From Streptomyces sp. LUP30 (GTDB lineage Bacteria > Actinomycetota > Actinomycetes > Streptomycetales > Streptomycetaceae), in the NCBI RefSeq assembly GCF_001746365.1, contig NZ_MJAJ01000014.1, positions 1,301 through 65,300 on the forward strand: a stretch of DNA of 64,000 nt. The letters are read 5' to 3'. This document shows, one piece after another, positions 51,846 to 60,570 of this stretch. Each line of letters starts with the position of its first letter. The stretch's first letter is position 1. Under the pieces are notes generated by a model. The model saw only the letters and a list, made by a program, of their open reading frames with translations, did not search any database and had not been told where the DNA came from. The translations under genes were made by a program, and so were the position numbers.

Positions 51846-53696
51846 TCAGGGGCGTGGGACGCGAGCGCGCTTGCGGGCGAGACCGCGCAGCCACACCTCG
51901 GCGGCGATCGTGGAGTAGAGGATGGCGTCGGACAGCCCGGGCGAGGCGGGCCGCCGGGCGAGACGGCGGAGCGCGGCGCCGTCCACCAGGCCGAGGGCCT
52001 CCAGCCGCGAGTCCTCCCACAGGGCCAGCAGGTCCGCCCGGTGCTCCCGCAGCCCGTTGGAGGCGTCCATGGAGGCGGTGGCCTTGTCGGCCCGCCGCAG
52101 ACACGCTTCGGGGACGACCCCGCGCATCGCGGCGCTCAGGACGGGCTTGTAGGCCCACGGTGTGACGCGTTCGCCCGGGCGTACGGCGAGACACGCCTCG
52201 ATGACGCGGTCGTCGAGGAAGGGTGAGGCCATCGGCAGGCCGACGCCGGCCGCCATCCGGTCCCACTGGCGGATGACGCGGGTGCACGAGCGGATCTGCT
52301 CCAGGTCGCTGTGCATGCCGCGGTCGGGATGCAGCGGCGAGACCGTCGCCGCAGCCGCGTGCAGAGCCCGGCGGGCCATGCCCTCGGCCTGCGGGGTCAC
52401 CCAGTCGAACAGACGCGGTGCCATGCCCCAGCCCAGGCCCGTCGCGACCGACGGCGGCAGCGGATCGCGCAGGTGACCGGCGGCCTCGGCGAGCCATCTG
52501 CCGTACGGACGGGAGTCGGCGAGAGCACGCACCGTGCCGTCGAGGGGCCACTGCCACAGGGCCCTGAACCCGCGCAACTGCCTCATCGCGAACAGCGGGC
52601 GGGTGCGCAGCATCCGGTGGTAGTAGGCCTCGGAGCACCACGCCACGTGGTCGCCGCCGATGCCGGTCAGGTGCAGCCGGCTGCCGCGTGCGGCGAGGCC
52701 GGGCAGATGGTGCAGGACCCGGGAGCGGTCCATGACGCCGATGGTGGGCTCGTCGAGCAGGTCGTCGATGGTGAGGAGGTCCTCGTAGACGAGCGGCGAG
52801 GCGTCGGCGTCCCAGACGACGTGCTCGACGTCCGGGAGGTGACTCACCGCCTTGCGGGCCCACTCCAGGTCGGTGTCCGCCGGATCGCGCCCCGGCCAGG
52901 TGCCGGCCACGACGCGGGCGGGGGAGCGGTCGGCCAGGAAGCAGACGGAGGTCGAGTCCAGGCCGCCGGACAGGTCGCAGCTGACCACGCCGCCCTGCCG
53001 GGTCCGGGCCCCGACGGCTTCCTGCAGGGCCTCGCGGATCATGGGAGCCGCCCGCGTGAGCGGCTGGTCCGGTTCCGGGGGCGTCCACCATCTGGTGTGC
53101 CGCACGGTACGTCCGTCCGCGGCGACGATCAGGGCGTCCTGCGGGGGAACGGCGGTGACCGCGCGCCACAGGGACGTCTCGAACAACGGGTACGGGGCGG
53201 GCCACAGCAGTCTCACGGCCACTTCCTCGACGTCGGGGTCGAGGTCCAGGGCGGCGGCGAGCGTGTCGGCACGGGTGGCGGCCACCCGGACGCCGTCGAT
53301 CTCGGCGTGGAAGACGAGCCGCAGTCCCGATGCGGTGCCCTGCACCCTGATCCGTCCGCCGAGGGCTCCGACGAGGTGGAAGCTGCCGGGCAGGGAGCGG
53401 GCCAGGGTGTCGAGTTCCGACAGATCGCGCAATCGCGCGGCCCGGCGCCGCAGTTCACCGGCGTCGATCGGACAGCAGCCGATCACGGCGAGGGCGGCGC
53501 CGCCGGCCTCGGCGGTGACGACTTCCTCGTCGTGCCAGTGGCCCACCAGCCAGGGCCGGCCCGACGCGTGGGCGAGGGTCCGGCTTCCGGTACGGGCGAG
53601 GGAGCGGGCCACGGCGGCCGCGTCCGCACGGTCGGTGAAGACCGCGAAGTGCGCGTCGCCGGGGCCCGTCCTCGCACTTTCGTGCAGTTCGGTCAT
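51846..53696 (-). CDS. Lasso cyclase (asparagine-synthetase-like, C protein)
   Basis: 616 residues. An N-terminal degenerate glutamine-amidotransferase-like domain (LPGSFHLVGALGGRIRVQGT) is followed by the ATP-pyrophosphatase domain with PP-loop Ser243-Gly-Gly-Leu-Asp-Ser248 (CDLSGGLDSTSVCFLADRSP) and SRLHLTGIGGDHVAWCSEAY. The enzyme adenylates the side-chain carboxylate of core Asp8 and closes the macrolactam with the amine of Leu1. It starts 25 bp after the precursor stop. Residues KPVLSAAMRGVVPEACLRRA near the end are characteristic of lasso cyclases. Confidence 0.95.
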   Translation of the reverse strand: MTELHESARTGPGDAHFAVFTDRADAAAVARSLARTGSRTLAHASGRPWLVGHWHDEEVVTAEAGGAALAVIGCCPIDAGELRRRAARLRDLSELDTLARSLPGSFHLVGALGGRIRVQGTASGLRLVFHAEIDGVRVAATRADTLAAALDLDPDVEEVAVRLLWPAPYPLFETSLWRAVTAVPPQDALIVAADGRTVRHTRWWTPPEPDQPLTRAAPMIREALQEAVGARTRQGGVVSCDLSGGLDSTSVCFLADRSPARVVAGTWPGRDPADTDLEWARKAVSHLPDVEHVVWDADASPLVYEDLLTIDDLLDEPTIGVMDRSRVLHHLPGLAARGSRLHLTGIGGDHVAWCSEAYYHRMLRTRPLFAMRQLRGFRALWQWPLDGTVRALADSRPYGRWLAEAAGHLRDPLPPSVATGLGWGMAPRLFDWVTPQAEGMARRALHAAAATVSPLHPDRGMHSDLEQIRSCTRVIRQWDRMAAGVGLPMASPFLDDRVIEACLAVRPGERVTPWAYKPVLSAAMRGVVPEACLRRADKATASMDASNGLREHRADLLALWEDSRLEALGLVDGAALRRLARRPASPGLSDAILYSTIAAEVWLRGLARKRARVPRP

Positions 53697-53721
53697 GACG
53701 TCGGGTCGAGGACCGCCGTCG

Positions 53722-53832
53722 TCAGTTCTTGCTCAGGATCAGCCGGTCGTTGCCGGAGCGCCCCAGGAGCCCCGTCTCCTTGCGGAAGGTGCCGAGCCGG
53801 ACGAGCGTGGGTGCCTCGTAGGCCTTCTTCAC
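53722..53832 (-). CDS. Citrulassin-type lasso peptide precursor
   Basis: 36 codons from GTG 53832, with AGGAG 5-6 bp upstream; too short for ordinary gene calling. The 21-residue leader starts MKKAYEAPTLVRLGTF and ends RKETG, carrying YxxPxL for RRE binding and the obligatory Thr at position -2. The core is LLGRSGNDRLILSKN. Ring closure between Leu1 and Asp8 gives an 8-residue macrolactam; Arg9 corresponds to the residue deiminated to citrulline in citrulassin A (core LLGLAGNDRLVLSKN). This core differs at positions 4, 5 and 11. First gene of the A-C-B1-B2-exporter operon. No peptidylarginine deiminase is in the window. Confidence 0.93.
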   Translation of the reverse strand: MKKAYEAPTLVRLGTFRKETGLLGRSGNDRLILSKN

Positions 53833-54194
53833 GACCACTCCTCACATTCGGGTTGCCGGCCACTTCCCCGAGCGACGGCGGCCCCGGGACCGCCCGGTGG
53901 GCCGCCGCTCCGGTCCGGGCTCATCGGGAGCCGGGGCCGGGAAGCGGACGCAACACCAGCTAGCGGCAGACCGAGCGCCCGGTGCAAGAGAGAAGGCAAA
54001 GCTCAGCTGATACGACGAATCCGGATTCCGTGCGGCGTACAACCCCGCGCGTGTGGTGACTTTCTCGCTGTTTCGTCCGGGGTTCAGATGTTCGCCCGCC
54101 GGAAGGAACGTTTTCAACTCCGGCGCGGCAAGTGCTCGTCGCACCGGTCGGTCGTTTCGGGCGACCGGCCGGGGCAGCGCCGCCGGGCGCATCC

Positions 54195-54344
54195 GTGACC
54201 TCCGCGCGTGCGCCGTGTGCTGCCGCCGAACGTGGCGAAGGCATCGCCCGCGTCCGCGCCACCCTCGACCGGATCGAGACGGCCGTCGACACCGGAAGGG
54301 TCGACGTCGACGGGGAACCGGCCCGCCTCCTGCAAGGCGAATAG
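54195..54344 (+). CDS. Small hypothetical protein (49 aa)
   Basis: GTG 54195 opens VTSARAPCAAAERGEGIARV, then RATLDRIETAVDTGRVDVDG and stops with EPARLLQGE. It is a charged, helical peptide with normal Streptomyces codon bias, directly ahead of the RacP-like relic and perhaps part of the same element. No ribosome-binding site or family recognised; it may be a remnant. Confidence 0.3.
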   Translation: MTSARAPCAAAERGEGIARVRATLDRIETAVDTGRVDVDGEPARLLQGE

Positions 54345-54380
54345 GGCGGTGCCGCGCGCCTCGGAGCGCAGATCGGCGGC

Positions 54381-54776
54381 GTCCCAGCGGTACGCCGACA
54401 CCATCCGGTTCGTGCTCTTCGAAGCCCGTCCGGCCGCGCTGACCTTCGTCCGGCTCGTCCGCTCCAGCGAGCTGACGCCCAGCCAGGCCCGCGCGGGCCT
54501 GGCCTGCCTGCGCGACATCATCGCCGAACGCAGCTGGCCGCCGTTGATCTGGACGAAGAAGGACGGCTACCGCTTCTGCACCGACACGGACGAACTCCAG
54601 GCCTACGAACTGGCGATCGTGAGAGAGAAGCTCACCGAGATCCGCCGCTTCATCACTGCTGTCGTCGGCTCGCACGCGGCCCTCCAGCGAAGGGACGGTG
54701 GATCAGGCACCTCAACACCCAGCTCGGCTCGGTCGAATCCACGCTCGACATCATCGCCGACCACATCAACGGCTGA
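54381..54776 (+). pseudogene. RacP-like winged-helix protein of a mobile element, frameshifted
   Basis: The frame reads ALTFVRLVRSSELTPSQARA, GLACLRDIIAERSWPPLIWT, KKDGYRFCTDTDELQAYELA and IVREKLTEIRRFITAVVGSH, a winged-helix protein of the kind annotated RacP in Streptomyces integrative elements. A frameshift near 54690 puts its natural end (GRWIRHLNTQLGSVESTLDI, then IADHING) into another frame, stopping at 54776. No clean start is found. It lies between the lasso cluster and a transposase relic. Confidence 0.55.
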
Positions 54777-54836
54777 GGGGGCCGGCCGCGAAGGGGCCGG
54801 CCCCAACCCCCTTACTTGGTGAGGGGAGGTTCGTGG

Positions 54837-55720
54837 ATGGGCAGGTCCCGCTGCTATCCGTCCGACACCTTGGACGACGAATGGGCGCTCATCGAGGCCC
54901 TGCCGCCGCCCCCCGGCCGCCTGCGAGATGCCGACGGGGAGGACGTCCGGCGACGCACCCTCGGCGCCGCGAGATCGTCGACGCGATTCGCTACGTCGTC
55001 GATACCGGCTGCACGTGGAGGGCCCTGCCCAAGGACTTCCCGCCCTGGCGCGCGTGTTACGGCTTCATGGCCCGCTGGGCCGCCTTCGGGTGATCGGACA
55101 GATCCGCGACCAGCTGCGCAAACGCATCCGCCGCGAGATGGGCCGGGCCCCGGGAGCGGTCTCCACGGTGATCGACTCCCAGTCGGTCAGGGCCGCAGAG
55201 ACCGTCGGACGGGACTCGCGCGGCTACGGCGGCGCGAAAAAGATCAACGGACGCAAGCGGCACCTGGTCGTCGGCGCCAAGGGCCTGCCGCTGTTCGTGA
55301 TGGTCACCCCGGCCGACATGACCGACCGCGACGCCGCGAAGGAGGTCTTGTTCCGGCTGTGGCTGATGCGCCCCGAGATCACGATCGTCTGGGCCGACTC
55401 CGCCTACGCCGGACAGCTCGTGACCTCGTCGAAGTCCCTACTGGGCCTGACCTTGAAGACGGTCAGCCGCCCGAAGGACGCGAGCGGGTTCGTCGTCCTG
55501 CCCCGCCGCTGGGTCGCCGAACGCTCGCTCGCCCGGATCATGCACGCCCGCCGGCACGCACGCGACTACGAACGGCTCATCCAGCACTCGGAATCACTGA
55601 TCACCTGGGCGGCGATCACCATCATGACCAGGCGCATCACCGTCGAAGCTCCCGCAGGAACGGACAGCCGGCACCCTGCGAAACGGTGCGGGACTGACCG
55701 GTTCCAAGGACAGCGTCCTC
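54837..55720 (+). mobile_element. IS5-family transposase relic with two frameshifts
   Basis: The transposase is readable in three successive frames: MGRSRCYPSDTLDDEWALIE (ATG 54837), then RREIVDAIRYVVDTGCTWRA and PKDFPPWRACYGFMARWAAF, then VIGQIRDQLRKRIRREMGRA to the end. DDE residues remain: Asp in STVIDSQSVRAAETVG, Asp in VWADSAYAGQ and Glu in WVAERSLARIMHARR. The first slip is near 54955 and the second near 55090. Two slips exceed normal programmed frameshifting, so it is probably dead. I could not find terminal inverted repeats. Confidence 0.8.
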
Positions 55721-55941
55721 TCCTTGCTCCTGACCCGGGGAAGACCACTGTCCCACCACCGGCCATGCCCGGTCAGCCGGTCGGGGGTGCCCCCTCACCG
55801 AGGAAGGCCACGGTCAACCGTCCCTGGGCGTCCAACTGCGGTTGTCCGCCCAGCCGCACACTGGGTTCCCGGATTGAGCACTGCGACCTCGTCGCCATGC
55901 GGCCCCCGCCCCCATGACGACACCACGGTGCAGGCTGTCGA

Positions 55942-56400
55942 CTAGAGGCTGGCGATGCTGTTCTGCACCGACTTACCCCAAGCCACACCTTCGGTATGGG
56001 TGTTGGCGAAGTCCGGATCCACGTAGATGTGGACCCTCTTGATGAGTTCACCCTCGAACTCGAACACATTGCAGAACAGCCCGAAGGAGGAAACACCGTC
56101 AGGGAAGTCCACGCCTGACGTCGTTGTTCCCCTTTCCACGCCCTCGACGATCACGTAGTTCCCGGACGACAACACGGTGAAGCCCTCGATCTCGTGCTTG
56201 AGCGACGCGATTCCCCGGCCGAGACCCTGAGCGAACGCTCCGATCTGCGCCTTCCCATATGCGATGCCGAACTTCGGGTAGAACATACGAGCATCGTCCG
56301 TGAAGACGTCGATAACCGCAGGGTTGCCGGCGTCCACCATGCGGAAGTAGTTGATAGCTATCTCTTCGCGACGCTTCTGAATATCGCTGGTGGCGTTCAC
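55942..56400 (-). CDS. SnoaL-like/NTF2-fold protein
   Basis: 152 residues from GTG 56400, preceded by an excellent AGGAGGAAAA ribosome-binding site. The cone-shaped NTF2 fold is indicated by KRREEIAINYFRMVDAGNPA, VIDVFTDDARMFYPKFGIAY and FCNVFEFEGELIKRVHIYVD. Members are enzymes (cyclases, isomerases, dehydratases) or ligand-binding proteins. It lies 58 bp downstream of an SDR gene on the same strand and probably shares the operon controlled from the inverted repeat at 57209-57261. Codon bias is weaker than in neighbouring genes. Confidence 0.88.
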   Translation of the reverse strand: MNATSDIQKRREEIAINYFRMVDAGNPAVIDVFTDDARMFYPKFGIAYGKAQIGAFAQGLGRGIASLKHEIEGFTVLSSGNYVIVEGVERGTTTSGVDFPDGVSSFGLFCNVFEFEGELIKRVHIYVDPDFANTHTEGVAWGKSVQNSIASL

Positions 56401-56458
56401 TTTTCCTCCTGGTACGTGGTGTGTTGTGGCGCGCTCTCGCGCTGGTTGAAGGGCGCGG

Positions 56459-57190
56459 TCAGACCTGCGCCAGGCCTCCGTCGACGAACCAGTCGGCGCC
56501 GTTGACGAAGCTGGAAGCGTCCGAGGCCAGGAACGTCGCCACGGCGGCGATTTCGTCCGGGTGGCCGATCCTGCCGAGTGGCACCTGCGCGGCGAGCTGG
56601 TGATCCGGGCCTACGACGCCGACCAGGCCCGGGGTCTCGGTCGGGCCCGGGGTCAGCACGTTCACCCGGAACTTCCGTTCCTGCGCGCTGAGCGCCCAGC
56701 TGCGCACCAGATTGCGCACTGCTGCCTTCGATGCGCCGTAAGTTGCCAGGCTGGTTCCCGGGGAGAGCGCGTTGGTCGACCCTGTCACTATGATCGATGC
56801 GCCGTCCGACAGCAGGGGCAGCGCCTTCTGCACGGTGAAGATCGTGCCCTTCACGTTCGTACCGAAGGTGGCGTCGATGGCTTCCTCTGTGATCTCACCG
56901 AGACGCTGAGGGACAGCACTGCCGGCGTTGGCGACGAGCACGTCGACGCGACCCGCCTCCTCGCGCACGACAGAGTAGAGCTCATCGAGGTCCGCCTGTA
57001 CCGAAACATCGGTCCTCACACCGGTGGCCGCCGGCCCGATCTCAGCGACGGCCGCGTCGAGCGACTCCTGACGGCGACCGGCCAGGAACACCCGTGCCCT
57101 CTCCGCGGCGAACCGCCTGGCGATGGCCAGCCCAATGCCGCTGCCCGCTCCGGTGACCACCGCGACCTTCCCTGCGAGTACTTCGGTCAT
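56459..57190 (-). CDS. SDR-family oxidoreductase
   Basis: 243 residues of a classical SDR: cofactor loop VAVVTGAGSGIGLAIARRFA, NAG motif VLVANAGSAVPQRLGEITEE, catalytic Ser (ASIIVTGSTNALSPGTSLAT) and Tyr-Gly-Ala-Ser-Lys in TYGASKAAVRNLVRSWALSA, end SSFVNGADWFVDGGLAQV. All catalytic residues are present. The start is ATG 57190 or the adjacent GTG 57193, with GAGGAG upstream. It is divergent from a TetR gene across a 53-bp inverted repeat and is presumably that repressor's target; the NTF2-like gene follows. Confidence 0.93.
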   Translation of the reverse strand: MTEVLAGKVAVVTGAGSGIGLAIARRFAAERARVFLAGRRQESLDAAVAEIGPAATGVRTDVSVQADLDELYSVVREEAGRVDVLVANAGSAVPQRLGEITEEAIDATFGTNVKGTIFTVQKALPLLSDGASIIVTGSTNALSPGTSLATYGASKAAVRNLVRSWALSAQERKFRVNVLTPGPTETPGLVGVVGPDHQLAAQVPLGRIGHPDEIAAVATFLASDASSFVNGADWFVDGGLAQV

Positions 57191-57208
57191 CACACGCCCA
57201 CTCCTCAG

Positions 57209-57261
57209 TTCTTGACTCGTTCGTCCATAACGCTAGACGTTATGGACGAACGAGTCAAGAA
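57209..57261. promoter_or_regulatory. 53-bp perfect inverted repeat: TetR operator with overlapping divergent promoters
   Basis: Two perfect 24-bp arms (57209-57232 and 57238-57261) flank CTAGA. Each arm contains TTGACT (a good -35 element) followed by CGTTCGTCCATAACG; the centre supplies weak -10-like TAGACG / TAGCGT at 16 bp spacing. It is thus symmetric for both directions and placed exactly between the SDR and TetR starts. Confidence 0.8.
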
Positions 57262-57277
57262 TCGGTAGGCTGTCCCC

Positions 57278-57874
57278 ATGGCGCGCCCCAGGAAGTTCGA
57301 CGAGCAGCAGGTACTGGACACTGCCCGGGAGCGGTTCTGGTCGGGTGGGTACGCCGCCACGCGCATGGAAGACATCGCCGAGGCAACAGGGCTCGGCAAA
57401 GGCAGCCTGTACGGTGCGTTCGGCGGAAAGCAGGAACTCTTCCACCGCGTGTTCGACGACTACTGCACCTCCGTCGTCGACGCTGCGCGCCGACAACTGC
57501 GCGGCAACGACGCGGACGCCTACGCGCGGCTGTCCGCCCACGTGTACGCGGTGGCGGCGGCGACTGCCGCAGACACCGCCCGCCGCGGATGTCTGTTGGC
57601 CAAGGGCGCCGCCGAGCTGGCCGAACACGACGAGACGGTGGCCAAGCGGGCGCGTGCGGCCATCGAGGCGCTCCAGGCGCTACTGGAGGGCGACATCGCA
57701 GCCTGCCAGCGCAACGGCGACATCGCCGCGGACGCGGATCCGGGAAAGCTGGCTGCGCTGGTGCTCGCCGTGCTGCGCGGCATCGAAGCGCTGGGCAAGG
57801 CCGGAGTGAGCGAGGACACGCTGACCGATATCGCCCGGACAGCCCTTGCTGTACTGCCCCGCACCGCCCACTGA
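57278..57874 (+). CDS. TetR-family repressor
   Basis: 198 residues starting MARPRKFDEQQVLDTARERF. HTH: WSGGYAATRMEDIAEATGLG, KGSLYGAFGGKQELFHRVFD. The C-terminal domain belongs to the type with ADTARRGCLLAKGAAELAEH, which carries a conserved Cys/Gly pair. ATG 57278 lies 16 bp after the inverted repeat and no Shine-Dalgarno is evident, so the message may be leaderless or nearly so. Its targets are itself and the divergent SDR/NTF2-like operon. Confidence 0.94.
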   Translation: MARPRKFDEQQVLDTARERFWSGGYAATRMEDIAEATGLGKGSLYGAFGGKQELFHRVFDDYCTSVVDAARRQLRGNDADAYARLSAHVYAVAAATAADTARRGCLLAKGAAELAEHDETVAKRARAAIEALQALLEGDIAACQRNGDIAADADPGKLAALVLAVLRGIEALGKAGVSEDTLTDIARTALAVLPRTAH

Positions 57875-57875
57875 G

Positions 57876-58075
57876 TTTCAGGGGCCTGCGCTTGACGTCC
57901 GTGGTCAGCCAGGGAGCGCCGCCCTGGTAGGCGAGATCGGCCAGGATGGGGGCGCTCTGGCCCTCGCAGATCCGGATGATTCGGTGGGCTCGGGCGGCGG
58001 TCAGGTCGTGGGTGCGGCCCGGCAGTGCAGGTGAGAGCCGGACAGTTCCAGCCCCCTTGCCCACGCCCGATACGG
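57876..58075 (-). pseudogene. DDE transposase (IS5-superfamily, DDE_Tnp_4) fragment
   Basis: Leftward translation reads SPALPGRTHDLTAARAHRII, CEGQSAPILADLAYQGGAPW and LTTDVKRRPLKL, the middle part of a DDE_Tnp_4 transposase (usually PGRxHDLTxAR and ADxxYxG). The remainder is missing, and the TetR gene borders it on the other side. Confidence 0.68.
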
Positions 58076-58199
58076 CGGGCCACCCCACCCCGCCAAGGTC
58101 GCCAACAGGCCTATGGCAAATGGGAGTTCAGAAACAGGTACCACCGCGGTGCCGTGTCCGGGGGCGGCATTCCGGGCGGCTTGCTGCCCATCGTGGTGG

Positions 58200-58670
58200 T
58201 CACGGTTTGCGATGGGGGCTCCACTCGTAAGCCCCTGGTGCCGTCTCGACGACTTCGCTGGGCCAGGTCAGTCGGACCTGTTCCAGGCGCCCGCGATGCT
58301 CGGCGATCCAGTCTTCCTCGGGTCGGGTTCCCAGGGCTGCCGTCAGGCGGTCCGGGTCGCTGACCTGGATCGACAGCCGGCCGTCGTCGTGCACGTGGAT
58401 CTCGAGGCTGAGGCCGCGGTCTCCGCCGATGCTGACCGTCCGGCCTGGTCCCAGGTTGGACAGCTCCTGTTCCCAGGAGTCCAAATCACGCTGGAAGAGG
58501 TAAAGGTCGAGGCGGGCGTCGACGAAACTCGCGGACACAAGCACGTTCGCGTGCAGAATGTCGTGGCCGGTCAGCACGCCCGGCTGGGACCGTCCTGTGA
58601 CGCGCACGACGCAGCGGTTCCCATCCGGATCGGCGAGGTGGATCAGATCCATCGGAGCGGGTTCCGTCAT
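58200..58670 (-). CDS. DUF5959-family protein
   Basis: 156 residues starting MTEPAPMDLIHLADPDGNRC. The segments VVRVTGRSQPGVLTGHDILH, NVLVSASFVDARLDLYLFQR and GLSLEIHVHDDGRLSIQVSD followed by a C-terminal RRPEEDW-type helix match DUF5959, a Streptomyces-restricted family of unknown function. No signal peptide or membrane segment. It stands alone between two transposase relics, and its own promoter must lie within the IS630 relic side. Confidence 0.78.
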   Translation of the reverse strand: MTEPAPMDLIHLADPDGNRCVVRVTGRSQPGVLTGHDILHANVLVSASFVDARLDLYLFQRDLDSWEQELSNLGPGRTVSIGGDRGLSLEIHVHDDGRLSIQVSDPDRLTAALGTRPEEDWIAEHRGRLEQVRLTWPSEVVETAPGAYEWSPHRKP

Positions 58671-58756
58671 TGAGGTGCTCGCTTTCGTGCGCCGACGTGG
58701 GCTGCATCGTCTCCTGTCGCCGGACGAGCGACACAGTCGGGCCCAGGCCTGGAGAG

Positions 58757-59102
58757 TCAGGTGCCCAGGGGCCGAGCCGGCGCGGCAAGGTTGCCGATGT
58801 CGCGCTTGACCAGGGACACACGCCGTCGGTCGGGTTGAGGCCGGGCGCCTGACCACATAGCTGAACGACGGTGAGCCACTCGGCGTTGGCGTCGATGAAC
58901 TCCCGCAGCGGCTTCGTCAGATGCAGTCGGACGTTGTCCCAAGTCAGCATGATCACCCAGCCGGATGCGGGCCCGGAGGATCAGATCACGGGAATCGAGC
59001 CAGCCCAAGCCCTTCGGCCGGCCCCTGCACCCGGTGTACTCCCGGACCGCATAGAACAGCTGGGACGGCTCACCAGGCTTGCAGTAGGTCATGCCCGCCA
59101 TC
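58757..59102 (-). pseudogene. IS630-family transposase, C-terminal relic
   Basis: Leftward translation shows YCKPGEPSQLFYAVREYTGC, GLGWLDSRDLILRARIRLG, then in another frame LTWDNVRLHLTKPLREFIDA and NAEWLTVVQLCGQAPGLNPT, and finally back in the first frame VSLVKRDIGNLAAPARPLGT. These are consecutive pieces of an IS630 DDE domain (WDN and LNPxEG motifs; here the Glu is replaced in NPTDG). At least two frameshifts. Confidence 0.75.
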
Positions 59103-59195
59103 GACCCTCGCCCGGAACCCGCGGCCGCGCACCCGCACCCGCACCACCGGCGTGTAGCCTCGGCGGCCCCCGGTTCCGGCACGCGGCGCAGCCTT

Positions 59196-59780
59196 TTATG
59201 CCTCGACTGACGCGGCTGATCTGGCAGCCTGCTCGATCCTCGCGCAGTAGGCGGCGCGGGCCTCCTCATCGATGTGCACCTCATGTTCGGGGCGCATCCC
59301 GGTTCGGCCGTCGACGCCTTCGCGCAGGATGTCGGCGTGCCCGGCGTGCCGGTTGGTCTCGCTGAGGACGTGGACCATGACGGCGAACAGGTTCGTGCGG
59401 GGATGCGGCTCCGGCCACCACGGCACGTGGCCGGGGGCGTCGAGGGGAAGCTCGTTGATCGTCACGTCCGAGTGTTGCCACGTGCGACGGTAGAACTCGA
59501 TGATCTGATCGCGGGTCTCGTCCTCGGTCGCCCACAGATCGCTGCCTGCGTGGTCCTGCCACCGGGGTAACGGTTCGGGGGAGGGGCGGTCGAAGACCTC
59601 GCCGAAGTACCTGGCCTCGACGCCGGCCATGTGTTTGACCAGGCCGAGGAGGTTGGTCCCGGTCGCGGTCAAAGGTCGACGGGTGTCGTATTCGGACAGG
59701 CCCTCGAGTTTCCAGAGCAGTGCCTTGCGGTCCCGCCGCAGTCTCCCGTGCAGGTTGTCCTTCGCGAATTCATCGATCAT
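59196..59780 (-). CDS. DinB-superfamily protein (DUF664 type)
   Basis: 194 residues forming a four-helix bundle: HGRLRRDRKALLWKLEGLSE, TATGTNLLGLVKHMAGVEAR, NLFAVMVHVLSETNRHAGHA. The three histidines of the DinB metal site are seen in LVKHMAG and in LSETNRHAGHADIL. DinB-like proteins include thiol-dependent S-transferases (mycothiol, bacillithiol); this DUF664 branch is widespread in Streptomyces with unknown substrate. ATG 59780 opens MIDEFAKDNLHGRL. It is monocistronic; the downstream DNA is the IS630 relic. Confidence 0.9.
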   Translation of the reverse strand: MIDEFAKDNLHGRLRRDRKALLWKLEGLSEYDTRRPLTATGTNLLGLVKHMAGVEARYFGEVFDRPSPEPLPRWQDHAGSDLWATEDETRDQIIEFYRRTWQHSDVTINELPLDAPGHVPWWPEPHPRTNLFAVMVHVLSETNRHAGHADILREGVDGRTGMRPEHEVHIDEEARAAYCARIEQAARSAASVEA

Positions 59781-60070
59781 GCGGCATCAGCCTGCCATGG
59801 GCTGGTCATGGTCTCAAGATCCCTTACATGGTCCGCAACGACTGGCAGAGCCGAGGGCGGGCCATGGTCACCGCACCCTGAGCGGCTACAAGAAGCTCGC
59901 GAAACCTGCCATGCGAGACAACCTGTCGGCCCATTGGATGGACAGGTTTGTCCATCGCGGTCGCAGCTTCGGCACCCCCTAGTTCTGGGGATTCACCCAT
60001 CACCCACGTCCGGGCATGCTCCGAGGCGAACACACCGCAGCAGGACTGTTCGGGAGAGGGAGAGACGACG

Positions 60071-60445
60071 ATGAGATTCGCCATATGGGGTCGTGGTGCC
60101 GTTGTGGCGGCATTGAGCGCTGGTGCTCTGGCGCTGGCGACGGGGAGCGCGTCTGCTGCAGCGGTGATTCCGGTCACCACGGGCTTCGGGCCGAGCGTCT
60201 ACAAGACGGCTCATACGCGCGACGGCAAGGTGGGAGTTCCGGATCTTCGGGCCGGGGATTCCATCTTCGCGGACTGCTGGGATCGTGGCGACAATATAAA
60301 CAACCGTGGAAACGTGTGGTACCACACGTTGTCCGAGCGTTACACCGCTACCACCGGGCAGGAGTTGTTCGTCGAAGGATGGACGTACGGTGCGTACGTA
60401 GACGGGAACGAAGCATTCCACGAGAGAAGCATTCCGGAGTGCTGA
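60071..60445 (+). CDS. Secreted small protein, SH3-like
   Basis: 124 residues. The signal peptide (RGAVVAALSAGALALATGSA, cleaved near SAAAV) leaves about 95 residues with two cysteines (ADCWDRGDNINNRGNVWYHT; SIPEC at the end). The DCW and GNVWYH pattern resembles bacterial SH3-like domains of secreted Streptomyces proteins, which may bind cell wall. A GGGAGAGGGAG-type ribosome-binding site precedes ATG 60071. It is beside, but not clearly co-transcribed with, the LuxR-type regulator. Confidence 0.75.
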   Translation: MRFAIWGRGAVVAALSAGALALATGSASAAAVIPVTTGFGPSVYKTAHTRDGKVGVPDLRAGDSIFADCWDRGDNINNRGNVWYHTLSERYTATTGQELFVEGWTYGAYVDGNEAFHERSIPEC

Positions 60446-60570
60446 CGGTGTGAGTCGATCTTTCTGGTGCCGAAAGGGCTCTCTCGGGCCGGCGGCTTGG
60501 CGGTGCTAAAGGGAACCAAGACCTCCGGTTCCGTTTTTTGGGGGGTCGAAAATTCGCCAAGAACGCTTCG

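Noticed and set aside
53833..54000. Possible promoter of the lasso operon (TTGCAC ... TAGCTG)
   Set aside because: Spacing of 19 bp and a weak -10 element make it unconvincing; not listed as a feature.
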